This document shows, in pieces, positions 20,821-31,957 of a stretch of DNA of 64,000 nt. Numbering within the stretch: the first letter of the stretch is position 1; every line of letters starts with the position of its first letter. The notes beneath the pieces are model-generated. The model was given only the letters and a program-made list of their open reading frames with translations. It was not told where the DNA came from and did no database searches. The stretch is from Allomyces arbusculus. Taxonomy: Eukaryota > Blastocladiomycota > Blastocladiomycetes > Blastocladiales > Blastocladiaceae. Both the position numbers and the translations under genes were made by a program. Location of the stretch: positions 310,001 through 374,000 of the forward strand of contig JADHYV010000009.1 in the NCBI GenBank assembly GCA_027604705.1. The letters are read 5' to 3'.

Positions 20821-21819
20821 TCACTTGCCACCACTTCCCCGCCGCCCCACTGCCGCCGCCGCGGCGGCCGACACGGAAAACTCGAACGTGGCCTTATGGT
20901 GCATGACGAGCTTGTCGTCGACAAAGTAGAACGAGTCGGCCATGGTCTTGCGCGGCTCGGCAATCATCTTGGCGCGCAGCTTCTTGTCAATCGGCGGCAC
21001 CTCGTAGACCGACTCCCACGTGTTGACCGAGTGCGGGATTCCGAACCCGAACGTGAAGTCAAACGACTTGATGAGTTGGTCGCCAAAGTAGTGCCGCTCG
21101 ATCATGCGAAAGTTGGACACGGGGCGCGCGCTGACGGCAAAGACGAGGCTAGGTGTGGAATGCAACGAGAGTGAGTGGGGCGGAGCGGCTATGTGGGGCG
21201 CGCGTGCGGACGTGTGGGGTGGAGTGCGTGTTGTCTGGTAGGGAGGGTACGGACGACGGAGAGGGATGCGTACGACGTGCTGACGGTCGCGCAGTCGAGG
21301 AAGTCGGCGCCGAAATCATAGTTGACCTACGTCGGACACCAAGCGCGTCAGAATCGATACCCACACCATTATTCGCGCCGACCCAGCGCACGCACCGTGC
21401 GCAACATGTCCGGATCAAGCCCATCGGGCACGACCAGGTCGGCGAGCGGCACGACCGTGCCGGCATCGAGGTCCGGCCGCTTCGTCTCGAAAAACACGTG
21501 GCCTGACTTCTTATCCTTGATCGTGAACGCGATAAACTGCACGGGCGGGCTCGTCTGAAACGGCACGAGGAACCCGGGCGTCGGTTTCTTGAACCTATCC
21601 TCCCGCGCGGAGCGATGAGTTGGGATAGATGCGGCACGAGAACTTGAACGGGCGCACGCACTTGAGCACGTCGGCGGGCGAGTAGTTGCGCCCGTCACCG
21701 GACGGCAGCGATCCGGTACTCGACGCAGCGCTGCCAGATGCGGACGGCGATTTGCTGCCAGAATTCATGGGCGATGCGGAGCCGGTGGACTTGAGGCCGG
21801 GGACTTTGAGGATGGGCAT
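20821..21819 (-). CDS. UNC119: UNC119 / PDE6-delta-like lipid-binding trafficking protein
   Basis: Exons 21819-21658, 21599-21396, 21326-21274 and 21148-20821 give 248 residues. The N terminus is a Ser/Gly/Pro-rich tail, then SPADVLKC and TPGFLVPF, the usual UNC119 opening. The beta-sandwich follows: FIAFTIKDKKSGHVFFETKRP, VNYDFGADFLDC, and the strongly conserved ARPVSNFRMIERHYFGDQLI, FDFTFGFGIPHSVNTWESVY and DSFYFVDDKLVMHHKA. Known: UNC119 binds myristoylated N termini, is released by ARL3-GTP, and delivers cargo to cilia or flagella and signalling membranes. Together with ODAD2 in this window it supports a flagellated life stage. A short Ala/Gly tail ends the protein. All splice sites are GT..AG and the frame is unbroken. 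Confidence 0.95.
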
Positions 21820-22373
21820 GGTGGATCGTGGTGGAAAGAGGAAGCGGTTGGCGCAAAAACGGGCGCGGGTTAGAGCGCGGGGTGCGGGTGATTGGTTGGG
21901 TAGCCCCTGAAACAGATCGACCGAGAAATCGTGGTGCCGGAAAGGAGAGAGGAAACGGACGGGTCGGAAAGGGGGGGGCAAGGTCACTTCCTTGTCCTTG
22001 CTTGGGCGAGAGGGTCTGGACCTGGACGTGGTTGGTTGTGGTCGGGGCGCTGAGGGGCCGTGCGTTGACAAAAACCAAGCGGTGCGTCTGCGGGCGCTTG
22101 TGCAGGGCGGAGGCACGCGTGACGAGTAAAATGCGCAAAGTCGCTGATGTTGCAATGCTGGGTGCCGGGCGTGCCGACCTCGTGCAGCGCGCGAACGGCT
22201 GGGCGACGTTGGTGCCTTTTTGATGAGGTGGGAGAGGAACTTTGCTTGGGTCTGCAGCGCGTCTCTCGGCCCTGTCTCCCGCTCAAAAACAGGGGCTCAC
22301 CAGTCCATGTTCGTTGCTTGCTTCCAAATCCGACATCAACGATACAACAGACGTATCCGCCCCGTCGCCCAAC
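21820..22373. other. Intergenic region (UNC119 upstream / SF3B1 downstream)
   Basis: 554 bp between two minus-strand genes: the UNC119 promoter and leader, and the SF3B1 3' flank. A G-rich run lies near 21971-21978. No coding sequence is supported. Confidence 0.5.
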
Positions 22374-25300
22374 CTAGAAATAATACAACTCGTCGCGCGC
22401 CCACCGGTTGCGCTCGTCGCTCGCGATGCGCGGGTAGTACGGCACGAGCGCGTCCTGCGCGCCGATATACATGGCGTTGTAGATCTTCCAGTAGACCTCG
22501 CGCACGCGGCGCGCCGGGTGGAACAAACCCTGCACGACGTAGTTGAGCAGCACACCCGGCCCGAGCGCAACACGCAGCGCCTCAATCGCGTCCATGACGG
22601 CATTGATGACGTGCGGCGACGTTTCGAAAATATTCGGCCAGACGTGGTTGAGCAAGTGCACCATGGCGTCCTCGCAGTTGAGCCCGGCGACGCCGAGCGC
22701 CAAGTGCTTGACGGTCGTGCACGCCGTCTGCCGGTGCACCAAGTCACGGTCGATCAGTGCGTCCTCGAGCAGTGGGGTCACGGCATAGACGTAGTCCTTG
22801 CCCATCTCGCCAATGTACTCGAACATGAAACTGAGCGACTTGAGCACGCCGTTCTGCACGTTCAGTTCCGGCACGCGGTACTCGCACATGAGCGCCGGCA
22901 AGACGGTAAACGGCGAGCACGTCTCGGCGACAATCGCAATCGCGACCGTCGTGCACACGCGGTTCTGCCGCTCCTGCACTTTGAGATTGCTCAGCAGAGT
23001 GCCGAGCACGTCCTGCGGCCCAATCGCCTTGGCAATGTATCCAAACGTGTTGACGGCCGCGCGCCGAATCGCTTTCCGGTGCGCCTTGAGCATATCGAGC
23101 AGCTCAAAGCAAATGCGCATCCACTCGCGCGCGGCCACGTGCTCGGCACCGCGATCGGCGATACGACCGACCAAGTCGATCACGTTCTCCTGCACCTTTT
23201 CGTGCCGGTTGCGCAAGATGGGCGTGAGTCGCGGCAACAAGTCGCGAATTGGCGGCTCCATGTTAGCCATGCCAATCACGTTCACGACGGCCTTGAGTGC
23301 ACCGAGAATACTGCCGAGTACTTCCGGGTACTCTTCGCCGAGGTTCTCGTAGAAAATCTGGCCGAGATTGCTGAGCATCCCCTCTTCGCCGCAAGTGCGC
23401 AGCACGACTGCGATCCGCGCGACGAGATCGGCCGTCTGCTGCCGGACCTTGGCCGACTTGTTGGCCAGCCGCCACTTGAGCATCGAGAAAATCTGGGCGA
23501 GGTACGGGTGCACGCGCGTGCCGAGCGCATTCACGACGGTGCCAAACGCATTGAGCATGACCACGTCCTCGGTCGTCTGTTCCTGGAAGGCAAACAGCAT
23601 GCCGTCAATCAGCCGCGCCTCGAGTTCGTCGTCCACATCGGCGAGCCCCATGGCGGCGACAATCTGCTCGAGAGCGTCCATGACCATCTTGCGGAACGCC
23701 TCCGACTCGTCCTTGAGGTCAGGCACGAGCCGGTCGAGCACGACACCGACACCTGCCTTCTTGGCCAGCTCGACAGTCGTTTCGACAAGCGGTTTCGCGT
23801 TGCGCCGGTCGAGCGCCATGCGCCGCACCCAAAAGTGCCGGAAAAATTCGTCGAGCACTTGCCGGCGCACATAGTCGGGCTCGATCCCGTCCGTGGCCAC
23901 ACACTGCTTGACGACTTTCAGCACGACCTTGCGCATTTCATCGTCGGGCGACTGGAACTCGCGCACGACCACCGACATGACTTCCTCCGTGTAATACGCA
24001 GCGGCTTCGGTGTCCATGAGCGGAATCAGCGACCCAATCGCCTTCAAGAACGCGGCGAGCCCCTTGCCGCGATGCTTGCGCACGCCCTCCCAGAGCGGCT
24101 GAATCACGATATCAAACGACTCGATCCCGTACGGGTGTGCGGCCTCGGCGAGCGCGGCAATCGCGAGCGCCGCCATGGTACGCACCTTTTGCTGGTCCTT
24201 GTCCTCGACGGCATCGACGAGCGCAGCGACCAAATTCTTGAGGTGCGGGAGCACCGCACACCCCATGAGCACGGCAATCTGCTGAATGATCTTGGCGCCC
24301 GTATGCCGCGCCTGCCACGACTTTTTCGACCGACACACGGCCTTGAGGAACGGCAGCAGCGCCGGAATCCCGAGCGCCGAGGCAACGACCGCAAACGCGC
24401 GCGCTGTCGTGTTGCGCACGTACTCGTCAACGTGGTCGATATCGGGCCGCATCGTCGCAATCATCGTAGCCAAACCCGCGGCTTTGGCCAGGTTACTGAT
24501 AATCTCGCGGCCTTCCACGCGCGCATAGTAGTCCTCGTCAATCAAGAGCGGCTCAATCACGACCAGGATCTTGTGCACGTACGGGCGCACCAGGTCGTCG
24601 AGCTTATACAGCACGCGGTCGATCACCTTGACGAGCAAGTGCCGCTCCTGGTCCTCGAGCGCCGGCGACATGAGCAGCGGCAAAATTTGGTTGAAGAGCG
24701 GACCGGGCCCGAAATCGCGCGCCTTGTCGGTGATTTGCCGCAATGCGACTTTACGGACCGGTGGGGTCCCGTTCTTGATTTTCAGCAACAGGCGCAGAAT
24801 CTTGCGCTCCTTGAGCTCGTCAATCGAGAGCGCAGTCTCGTCGCGGTCCTCGAGTAACTTGCCAAAGAACTGCATGTCCTCTTGCTTGAGCATCGGCAAG
24901 TCCACCAGCGCCGCGGCCGCGACCGCTGGCATATCCGAGGCGCGCGGGCCAGACCCGTCCTCAGGGATATGGAACCCGGTGTGCGCGGGGGTCGCCGTGA
25001 CTTTACGCGCGGGCGTGCGGATCGGCACGTAACTTGCCGGCGGTTCCAGAATCCGGTACCCTTCGGCGGGCAAGAGCGCATCGAGTTCGGCGTCCGACTG
25101 CGGCATATTGCGCAACTCCATTTCGGTCGATGCATTCGGCATGAACGCGAGCGGCGTCTGTGGGGCGCCCGGTGCGGCAGAAGCAGCACTTGGCGTCGCC
25201 ATGACCCCACCACCGGGTGCGTTCGCGTTCACGGGCGTCTCGTCCCACCGCGACCTTTTCGCCGCGGTCCCGCCGGGGGTCGCATCAACGCGCGGTGTCT

Positions 25301-25889
25301 CGTCCCACCGTGACCGCGTCACGGCCACGGGCGTCTCGTCCCACCGCGACCGCTTGCGCGGCGTGACGCCGTCTCCCGTCGTCGGCGCTGCGCGCGGCGT
25401 CTCGTCCCACCGCGACGGCTTGTGCGCCGACGGCTCCTCGGCGTCCCATGACGACTTCGCGACGGAAGACGCAGCAGCGCCATTGTCGGTCGGCGGAGCG
25501 ACAGGTGTCTGGTCCCACCGGCGCGCGCGGCGGCGCGGCGTTTCCTGCGGCGGCGGTTGCGGGACGGGTTCGCCCGGGACCACAGGCGGGCGGTCCATGT
25601 CAACGTCTTCGCGCTCGCGGCGCGCGAGTTCCTGCCGCACACGGTGCTCCTCGCGGTCGATTTCGGCGAGTTTCATGACTTCGGCATAGGACCGGCCACC
25701 ATTGGCGTCTTTCGAGCCGGCGGCAAAGACGTCGGCGCGGTCGGGCGAGAGCGCGCGGTCGCGGCGGCGCGCGTGGTAGGCGGATTCGCGGTCGGCGATC
25801 CGGCGCGAGGTCTGTGGGTCGTCGACGCGCATCGGGTCGAGGTCGGCGCCCTCGGCCTCGAGCTCATCGAGGAATTGCTTGGCCGACAT
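22374..25889 (-). CDS. SF3B1: Splicing factor 3b subunit 1 (SF3b155)
   Basis: A single exon, 1171 residues, somewhat shorter than the human protein (about 1300). The N-terminal third is hydrophilic and carries repeated RWD(E/Q)TP motifs, about five copies, the known cyclin-dependent-kinase phosphorylation and U2AF-type binding motifs of this protein. From about residue 330 it is HEAT repeats, with highly conserved blocks such as [54 protein letters not shown] and a C terminus ending ARDELYYF. Known: SF3B1 is the largest subunit of the U2 snRNP SF3b complex and clamps the branch-point duplex in the nucleus. The absence of introns is notable beside the intron-rich neighbours. Confidence 0.98.
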   Translation of the reverse strand: MSAKQFLDELEAEGADLDPMRVDDPQTSRRIADRESAYHARRRDRALSPDRADVFAAGSKDANGGRSYAEVMKLAEIDREEHRVRQELARREREDVDMDRPPVVPGEPVPQPPPQETPRRRARRWDQTPVAPPTDNGAAASSVAKSSWDAEEPSAHKPSRWDETPRAAPTTGDGVTPRKRSRWDETPVAVTRSRWDETPRVDATPGGTAAKRSRWDETPVNANAPGGGVMATPSAASAAPGAPQTPLAFMPNASTEMELRNMPQSDAELDALLPAEGYRILEPPASYVPIRTPARKVTATPAHTGFHIPEDGSGPRASDMPAVAAAALVDLPMLKQEDMQFFGKLLEDRDETALSIDELKERKILRLLLKIKNGTPPVRKVALRQITDKARDFGPGPLFNQILPLLMSPALEDQERHLLVKVIDRVLYKLDDLVRPYVHKILVVIEPLLIDEDYYARVEGREIISNLAKAAGLATMIATMRPDIDHVDEYVRNTTARAFAVVASALGIPALLPFLKAVCRSKKSWQARHTGAKIIQQIAVLMGCAVLPHLKNLVAALVDAVEDKDQQKVRTMAALAIAALAEAAHPYGIESFDIVIQPLWEGVRKHRGKGLAAFLKAIGSLIPLMDTEAAAYYTEEVMSVVVREFQSPDDEMRKVVLKVVKQCVATDGIEPDYVRRQVLDEFFRHFWVRRMALDRRNAKPLVETTVELAKKAGVGVVLDRLVPDLKDESEAFRKMVMDALEQIVAAMGLADVDDELEARLIDGMLFAFQEQTTEDVVMLNAFGTVVNALGTRVHPYLAQIFSMLKWRLANKSAKVRQQTADLVARIAVVLRTCGEEGMLSNLGQIFYENLGEEYPEVLGSILGALKAVVNVIGMANMEPPIRDLLPRLTPILRNRHEKVQENVIDLVGRIADRGAEHVAAREWMRICFELLDMLKAHRKAIRRAAVNTFGYIAKAIGPQDVLGTLLSNLKVQERQNRVCTTVAIAIVAETCSPFTVLPALMCEYRVPELNVQNGVLKSLSFMFEYIGEMGKDYVYAVTPLLEDALIDRDLVHRQTACTTVKHLALGVAGLNCEDAMVHLLNHVWPNIFETSPHVINAVMDAIEALRVALGPGVLLNYVVQGLFHPARRVREVYWKIYNAMYIGAQDALVPYYPRIASDERNRWARDELYYF

Positions 25890-26611
25890 AGCGGCAGTGG
25901 GATGGGTGCGTGGACACGGGTGCGGTTCGTGTGCGGGTGGCTACAGTGCGGTCGGATCGATGTTGTCGTCGCGGTGCTGGTGGGCAGCAGCGGTTGCCGT
26001 GGTCGTCGTGCGTGACGATTTGGCATCAGAAAAGGTGGTCGGTCAGTCTGATCTGCGTCATGTGTGAGCGATGTGTCTGACGTTGGAGCACGTCACACCT
26101 GTGCGAGACATTGCTTGACGACACGTTTGCTCCGACGCCAGACTTGACTTGCCTATCCGTTCATCTCCGCTCCCTCTGCCTCCCTCCGCTCCGATGCTCC
26201 GACGAGCACGAGGACGACCACGAGATCTTTGATAGTCACGACAGGCAAGCGGTGAGCAAGGATAGTCATGGGAATCGTATTTATTCTGACAGGGAGCGGC
26301 AAACGCGCTGGAAAACAAAATCAAAAAAAATGAAAAGGCAGCGCTCATCGCGGCGCATACGGAACGGGAGCAGGGCGCGGGTGCAATGGAGGCAACGTCA
26401 CCGAGCATCCACAGAGACGACATCAACGAAGACGACGACAAAGGCAATAGAGGGTGGGGTACTGGCAGCAGCGGCAGCAACGCCGGGCCCGAAGCGGCCC
26501 AGCGGCAAATCAACCAACGACGAAAGGTTGAGACGAATCAACAAAACGGAAAAATGGGTTTCTCACAAAAGTCAAAGGACGGCGGCATGGAAAGCATAGC
26601 ACCGGCATGGC
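25890..26611. other. Intergenic region (SF3B1 upstream / cyclin downstream)
   Basis: 722 bp between two minus-strand genes. It contains the SF3B1 leader and promoter and the cyclin 3' flank, with an A-rich run near 26319-26331. Open frames are short and Arg/Ser-biased; none looks real. Confidence 0.5.
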
Positions 26612-27847
26612 TCACAGACTCGGGGTCGCGCCGGTACCGTCGTGCGCGAGCCACCTCTGCTGTGCCGTGGCCGCGTCGACTGTCGGCCACCCCTCGATAG
26701 GCGCCAGCGTCGCCGCGTCGTTGAGCATGCGCATCAACGCCAATGCGCCCGCCGACGCCAGGTCCGGGTGCTCGTTGGCGAGCTTCTGCACGTGCGCAGC
26801 CAACTCAGTGGGACCGACCCACAGTCGGTGCTGCAGCGCCTTGCAAAACACGCGCTCCATGACGAGAATCTCCGACGCCGAATAGACGCCGCAAATGGCC
26901 GCCAGTGCTGCGGGCGACGTGGCCGATGCGCCTGCCGCAAACGGACACGACTGCGGCGCGCTCGGTGGATTCGATGACGGATTGAGTGACGAATTTCCCG
27001 TGGCCGTCCTTGTCCTCGACGATGCCGCGTCGGAGGACTGCGCGACTGGGATTGCAACTGGATGCTGCGGCTCGGGTGCGGCATGAACGACCAGCGACGG
27101 CGGTGCGCTCGTCGACAGCGGTGGACGCGTCATCCCTGTCACGGGTCCCGCTGGCGGATCATGACACACCTTGGCCGCCACGAGCAGGGCCGCGAGAAAG
27201 AGCCGGTGCGGCGTATCCGGGCTGACGGCGCGTACCCGTCCGTGCTTGGTCAGAACGGCGACGACGCGGCGGAGCAGCACGTCGGCGACGAGGTAGGCCG
27301 GCAGGGGCAGCGCCGTGATGCGCACGAGCCGCGTCATAAAGAGTAGCAGGTCCGGCAAGTTGCGGCCAGCCATGGCGGCAGCGGCAGGAGCGGCCGCGGT
27401 TGCTGGTGGCGCCGTTGTCGTGGCGGAAGGCGCGGACAGAGGCACGGCGCGGTTCGGGCTGGCAGCCGTGGCGGTCACGGCAGTGAACCGCTGCGCGCCA
27501 CCTGGAGCCTGCCACGAAATGGTGGCGCCGGCGGTGGCCGGTGTCGCAGTCGCAGCGGCAGCCGGGGCAGCGCCAGGGAACGATGGGCGGGTCGCCAGCG
27601 TCGGGCTCGGTGACGGCGTCGGATAGGTGACCATCGTGGGCGGCACGGCGACCCGCTTGGGGAGCACGTTGAGCGGGGCCAGTCCAATGGGCGCTGGTGT
27701 GGCAAACGCCGAGCACAGCATCGTGGCCGTGTGCGCGATCCAGCACCGGCGTACGTGCTCGAGCGGTGCAGCGGCGGCGGCGTCGTCATTGTCGGCGGGC
27801 ATGGCGAGCTGTTGCTGCTGTTGTTGTTGTGCAAGCGGGGCCGCCAT
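26612..27847 (-). CDS. PHO80/PCL-type cyclin
   Basis: 411 residues in one exon, starting at the ATG at 27847 (MAAPLAQ followed by a Gln run). The N-terminal half is Ala/Pro/Thr-rich and disordered. The cyclin box occupies about residues 165-390: FMTRLVRITALPLPAYLVAD, HRLFLAALLVAAKVCHD, then after an insert of about 75 residues SASEILVMERVFCKALQHRL and VGPTELAAHVQ. This order and spacing fits the Pho80/Pcl family, which partners Pho85/CDK5-type kinases in phosphate signalling, polarity and glycogen control. The insertion within the cyclin box is rich in Ser, Pro and Ala and looks disordered. The open frame extends upstream of 27847 but that part is low complexity. Confidence 0.85.
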   Translation of the reverse strand: MAAPLAQQQQQQQLAMPADNDDAAAAAPLEHVRRCWIAHTATMLCSAFATPAPIGLAPLNVLPKRVAVPPTMVTYPTPSPSPTLATRPSFPGAAPAAAATATPATAGATISWQAPGGAQRFTAVTATAASPNRAVPLSAPSATTTAPPATAAAPAAAAMAGRNLPDLLLFMTRLVRITALPLPAYLVADVLLRRVVAVLTKHGRVRAVSPDTPHRLFLAALLVAAKVCHDPPAGPVTGMTRPPLSTSAPPSLVVHAAPEPQHPVAIPVAQSSDAASSRTRTATGNSSLNPSSNPPSAPQSCPFAAGASATSPAALAAICGVYSASEILVMERVFCKALQHRLWVGPTELAAHVQKLANEHPDLASAGALALMRMLNDAATLAPIEGWPTVDAATAQQRWLAHDGTGATPSL

Positions 27848-28486
27848 GGTATGGTGCTGGGTCGTGGATGAGCAGAGTCGAGGAGCTGAGATGGTGTGAA
27901 GTTCTGAAGGAGAAGGGAATGGCGGCCGCTGCTCCGTCCATTCCGCTCGTGGCACTTGACCCGCCGACGACCGGCCACCGCCGCACCGTCGCCGAAACGC
28001 GCGCTGCGTGAGCCTGGTGATGGGCAATCGGGCGCCGTTGCAGCGTGTATAGTTGCGGATTAGGATCAGGAGGTAATGCACCTGACGTCCCTCGCATTGC
28101 CCCATGACCCACCAAATTTGACCCTTCTCCGCCTTGGTGCCTCACCTTTCATCCCTGCTCCGGAAAAAGAACAAAAAACATAAATCAGGCGCATGCCACC
28201 CGCCGTCGTCTCCACACCCTCAACTTGCGCACGCGCACGTTGCACACGTCAGTCGCTCCGGCCGTGTTGGGGGCCAACAGGATGAACGGACAACCGCACT
28301 GGCATAGCAACGCGCGGGCTACCTGCTGGGCGGGACGTGTCGCACCACTCTGACCGCGCGAGAGCCCGCGTTGTGACCACGCTTCAGCATCCATGCTTGC
28401 TTGGAATGCCACGCCGTAGCTGAAACGCACAATGAAACCATGGCGGTCTAACAGACGGACAAGCAATTCATTGAACCTGCTCACGA
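27848..28486. other. Intergenic region
   Basis: 639 bp between the cyclin start and the 3' end of the small coiled-coil gene, both on the minus strand. Presumed cyclin promoter and leader. Nothing else recognised. Confidence 0.45.
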
Positions 28487-29296
28487 TCATCCGGTTACCG
28501 GCTCCTCACCCTCGCCGTCCTCGTCCATGCTCGACGGCGACGTGTCACTCTGCACTGACCGAGATGGCTCCCCTCGTCGCGTCACATCCGCCTCGGCAAC
28601 AGCAGCACCATCGACAGCGCTCGCTCCCCTGCTCTCCGCGCCGCCGTCAGCGCCGTCTGCGGCGGGCTCCCTTGCCTGCTCGGCCGCCGCGACAACTGCG
28701 TCGGCATCAATTCCGGCCTCCTCAAGCGCGGCACGCAACACGTCGTTTTCGGCAATCGCGTCGGCCGCCAGCTGCTGCCACTCGCGCGCGATATCCTGCT
28801 CCTCAAAGAGCGCCATGTGCAATCGCTCGCGCTCGTCAATTGCCACAGCGAGCTGCGATCGCAAAATGTCCGCTAACGTGTGCGCCTCGGCCAGCTCCTG
28901 CCGCAGCGCGTCGACAGTACGCGCCGAGTCGGATTGGCTGGCGGTTCCGGTGGACAAGGACGGGCTCGGGGTTGCGGATGCGCGGGTCGCGGTGCGAGAC
29001 TAAATGGTGCGCAGGAAACGGCATGAGTCAGGATCGCATTTGAGCAATGCATGCATCTTGCTCGTTCGCGGGAGGAGACGCACCTCACTCTGCCCCGTCT
29101 TCTCGGCAGCTTTTGCGACCGAACCAAACGGCAGCTTTTGCTGGTAGAGTTGCGGGGCCTGCCCGGGCTTGATGGGACCCGTTGGTGGGGTGGTTGCGCG
29201 CATGCCCCGACTTGCTACCCTCGGCGAGGCCACAGCATTCTCGTCGTTCATGCCGGGCGCATGCGGCGGGCGAGCATCAATTGACCGGTACGACAT
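28487..29296 (-). CDS. Small coiled-coil protein of unknown function
   Basis: Two exons, 29296-29084 and 28999-28487, give 241 residues. The intron 29083-29000 has a strong donor (gtgcgt) and a tag acceptor and joins two frames in phase 0. The N-terminal 95 residues are basic and disordered (Pro, Ala, Ser, Thr). Residues about 95-175 form an acidic coiled coil (TVDALRQELAEAHTLADILR; DERERLHMALFEEQDIAREW). The tail is acidic and disordered, ending in EDGEGEE. There are alternative in-frame Met codons at positions 16 and 32. No family recognised. It is divergent from the IMPACT gene across about 530 bp. Confidence 0.6.
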
Positions 29297-29824
29297 GGCC
29301 TGGCTTGACTTGGGTCAGAAATGGATGGTGGTCACTGCTGGCTCAGCACGGCAAGCAATGGGCTCGGAAACGGCGCGAATTGGTGCGCCGCCGGGTAGAG
29401 AGTGCAGTGCGGCAAGTTGCGGGTGCTCGGAGCAAGTTGGTTGAGGCTGTGATTGTCGTCAACGTCGATTAGCGCAATGTGGATGAGACCGGCAGCTGCA
29501 ACTTGACGCGAGGATGCGGTGCGTGCGGTGGGTGCGGTGAGGGGACCACTGCGTGATGCTCCTGCCATAACCATCGTGTGGAACGTCTCTCCCTTGTATT
29601 TACAGCGGCCAACCAAGCAGAAATATAAAATGTTGCTCGACATCGCCCAACACCACCACAGCAGGGAATTCCAGTGCGCACCAGCATTTTTGCACGACTC
29701 CCTGCAATTTTGGCTCGCGCAAGACCTGCTTATTCGAGACCAGGGCAGGACTAAGCTGGTTCAAGGCTCAATTCGTTTGTATCAAACACACTGCGCGTCC
29801 GCCCCACCGAAGTTGCTTTTGACC
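29297..29824. other. Divergent intergenic region
   Basis: 528 bp between the starts of the small coiled-coil gene and the IMPACT gene, presumably a shared promoter. A TATA-like tataaaa occurs at 29625-29631, about 200 bp before the IMPACT ATG; its role is not established. Confidence 0.45.
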
Positions 29825-30972
29825 ATGGACGACGACCTATGTCTCGACTACCCGCTCCTGTCGGCCGACGCCTGCGACGAAATCGAGGCTTTGGCCGCCA
29901 TTTACGCGCCGCACTTTGTTCGCGCGCCGCACGCCACCGCCGGCTCTGACCCGGCCTACCTGATCACCGTACCCATGCCCGACTCGTGGCCCACGCACCT
30001 GCACCCGCGGCTGCGGCTCACGTTCCCGGACGCGTACCCACTGCATGCGCCCGTCACTGTCCACTTTGACTCGTGCCCGTTGTGGTCCGGCGATATGCGC
30101 ACGCACGCGACCAGCGAGCTGGCAACGATGTGGGCTGCAACCAATGGCGGGTGTGCGGCGCCGGACGAGGGCGGGATCGTGTTTGCGCGCGCGGGGAAGG
30201 GAAGCGCCGGTTTACATCCAAATTGCCATCACGGGATTGTGCTGTTTGATTGGATCGAGTGGCTGCGCGAGTATGTTGCCGACGAGCTCGGGCCCATGGT
30301 TGACGCGATGCTGGCCGCACAGCAAAACTCGGCAGCGAGTGACGATGCCGCCTCTGCGACGAAGGCCGAAGCGGCTGCCCGTGCCGATGAGAAGGCGACC
30401 GTCACTGGGCGGCCCGACTTGCCCGACCTGGCCGTCGCGCCAACGCCCACTATTAACCGGCTCTACTCGCATTCTGACCCCATCGTTGGTTCGTACCGGA
30501 CTTCTCGACCTTATCCACCTTGTCTATCGTCGAGCTGACGGTTCATTCTCTCGTATCGCTAGACCGCAAATCCGTCTTCCTCGCGCACTCGGCTTACATT
30601 TCCTCCCCCTCTGACCCCGCTGCGCTCACCGCGTACCTAACCTCGCACCGACGCATTGCACGCGCGACGCACAATATCACCGCCTACCGGCTCGAAATGC
30701 CCAATGGGATCATGCATCAGGACTGCGACGATGACGGCGAGGACGCGGCGGGTAAGCGGCTGTTGCACCTGCTGCAACTCGTGGGCGCGCGTAACGTGTG
30801 GGTGTGCGTGACGCGATGGTATGGTGGAATCCAGCTGGGCCCTGACCGGTTCGCGCACATCAATAATGCAGCGCGAACGGCGCTGGTGTCGATGGGGGTC
30901 GTGGAGGGCACCGAGACGAGCCAGGAGGCGAGGAGGAAGGCGGCGGCAGTGGTGGGTGGCAGTCGTAGGTAA
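29825..30972 (+). CDS. IMPACT: IMPACT/YIH1 family regulator of GCN2 signalling
   Basis: Exons 29825-30488 and 30563-30972 give 357 residues. Exon 1 encodes an RWD domain (DEIEALAAIYAPHFV; RLRLTFPDAYPLHAPVTVHF) and an Ala-rich linker. The splice joins SDPIV to DRKSVFLAH, restoring the signature of the UPF0029/IMPACT domain. Exon 2 continues with RIARATHNITAYRLE, MHQDCDDDGEDAAGKRLLHL and VTRWYGGIQLGPDRFAHIN, all diagnostic. Known: Yih1/IMPACT competes with GCN2 for GCN1 through its RWD domain and so damps the amino-acid-starvation response in the cytoplasm. The intron has a ctgac branch site. The reading frame also opens upstream of the ATG at 29825, but without similarity. Confidence 0.95.
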
Positions 30973-31957
30973 AGGAATCGTTCGTTTGTTGGATATTGTC
31001 ATGTGTGGATGTGGAATAGGATACACATGTATGTTCACTCCATTCTCTCCTGATGGATTGAACCTTGAGAAATATCGAATGCGTTTGCGTGCGTGTGTGT
31101 TCCATGCTGTCTGTGCAGCATCGTTGCAGACTTCATCTGGCCAGACATGTGGCAAGAGACCATTTTTTGGAACAACATTGCTGTAACTGTGTGGCGAATG
31201 CTGAACCCGCGTTTTTTGACCAGCTTGCCACAAAGCTCATGCACTTGCTGGGCCCAATGCGCCCAGCGCTTGTGTGCTCTGGGAAATTGGGGCACCTCAG
31301 CCCATCTGGCATGTCTGCGACTGTGCACAAGTTTATGCACATGCTTGCTCATGCTGGCATGCATGCGGTACTTCTTGAGAAGTAAATGACCAGTAAGGGG
31401 TGTTGTTGTGCGGCACAAACATGCCAAATGAAACCTAGCATTGGGGCTCGAAGTGGTGCTGTACATGCAAGCAGATCCATGCACGCGACAGGAACGCGTG
31501 CCTCAACTTGGTTCACATGGCAGTCAGGGAAGTGCTGGCCATGCCATTCCCACAGCATTGGCGGGACTGCAGACACCAAATGTGCAAGTGGGCGCCATTG
31601 ATAATCAGCTTGCCTGTTGTGGGTGGTGTACTACAGGTTGGCACTGGTGGTGGGGGTGGTAAAGCAGCATGATGTGAAAAGCAACTGGGATACTTTGTTT
31701 GTTTGCCATTTTTGTTGTTCGGTTTTCCTGTTCTCTGTGCTGCCCAATCCTTTCCCACCCTACCCAACCAACCACCCACTCATTATTTGTCAAACGTAGC
31801 CTGGTGACGCTAGGCCTGCAGCGAGGGGCCTTGTGTCGAGTTGTGGAAGGGGGATCCTGATATGTATGCCAACCCGTCAGGGGTAATTGGCGGACCTCGG
31901 TCTAATATACATGCGCTCCTCGTCCACCGACACTTGTTCCTCGGTGCATTGTGAGCA
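30973..31957. other. Convergent intergenic region
   Basis: About 1 kb between the 3' ends of the IMPACT and adenylyl cyclase genes, with lower GC than the genes. It is rich in catgc/gcatgc words. No convincing frame, RNA gene or mobile element is seen. Confidence 0.45.

Noticed and set aside
22242-24857. Plus-strand open frame of 871 codons
   Set aside because: It lies opposite SF3B1. Third-position GC bias removes stops on the opposite strand, and its translation is rich in His, Arg and Glu with no domain.
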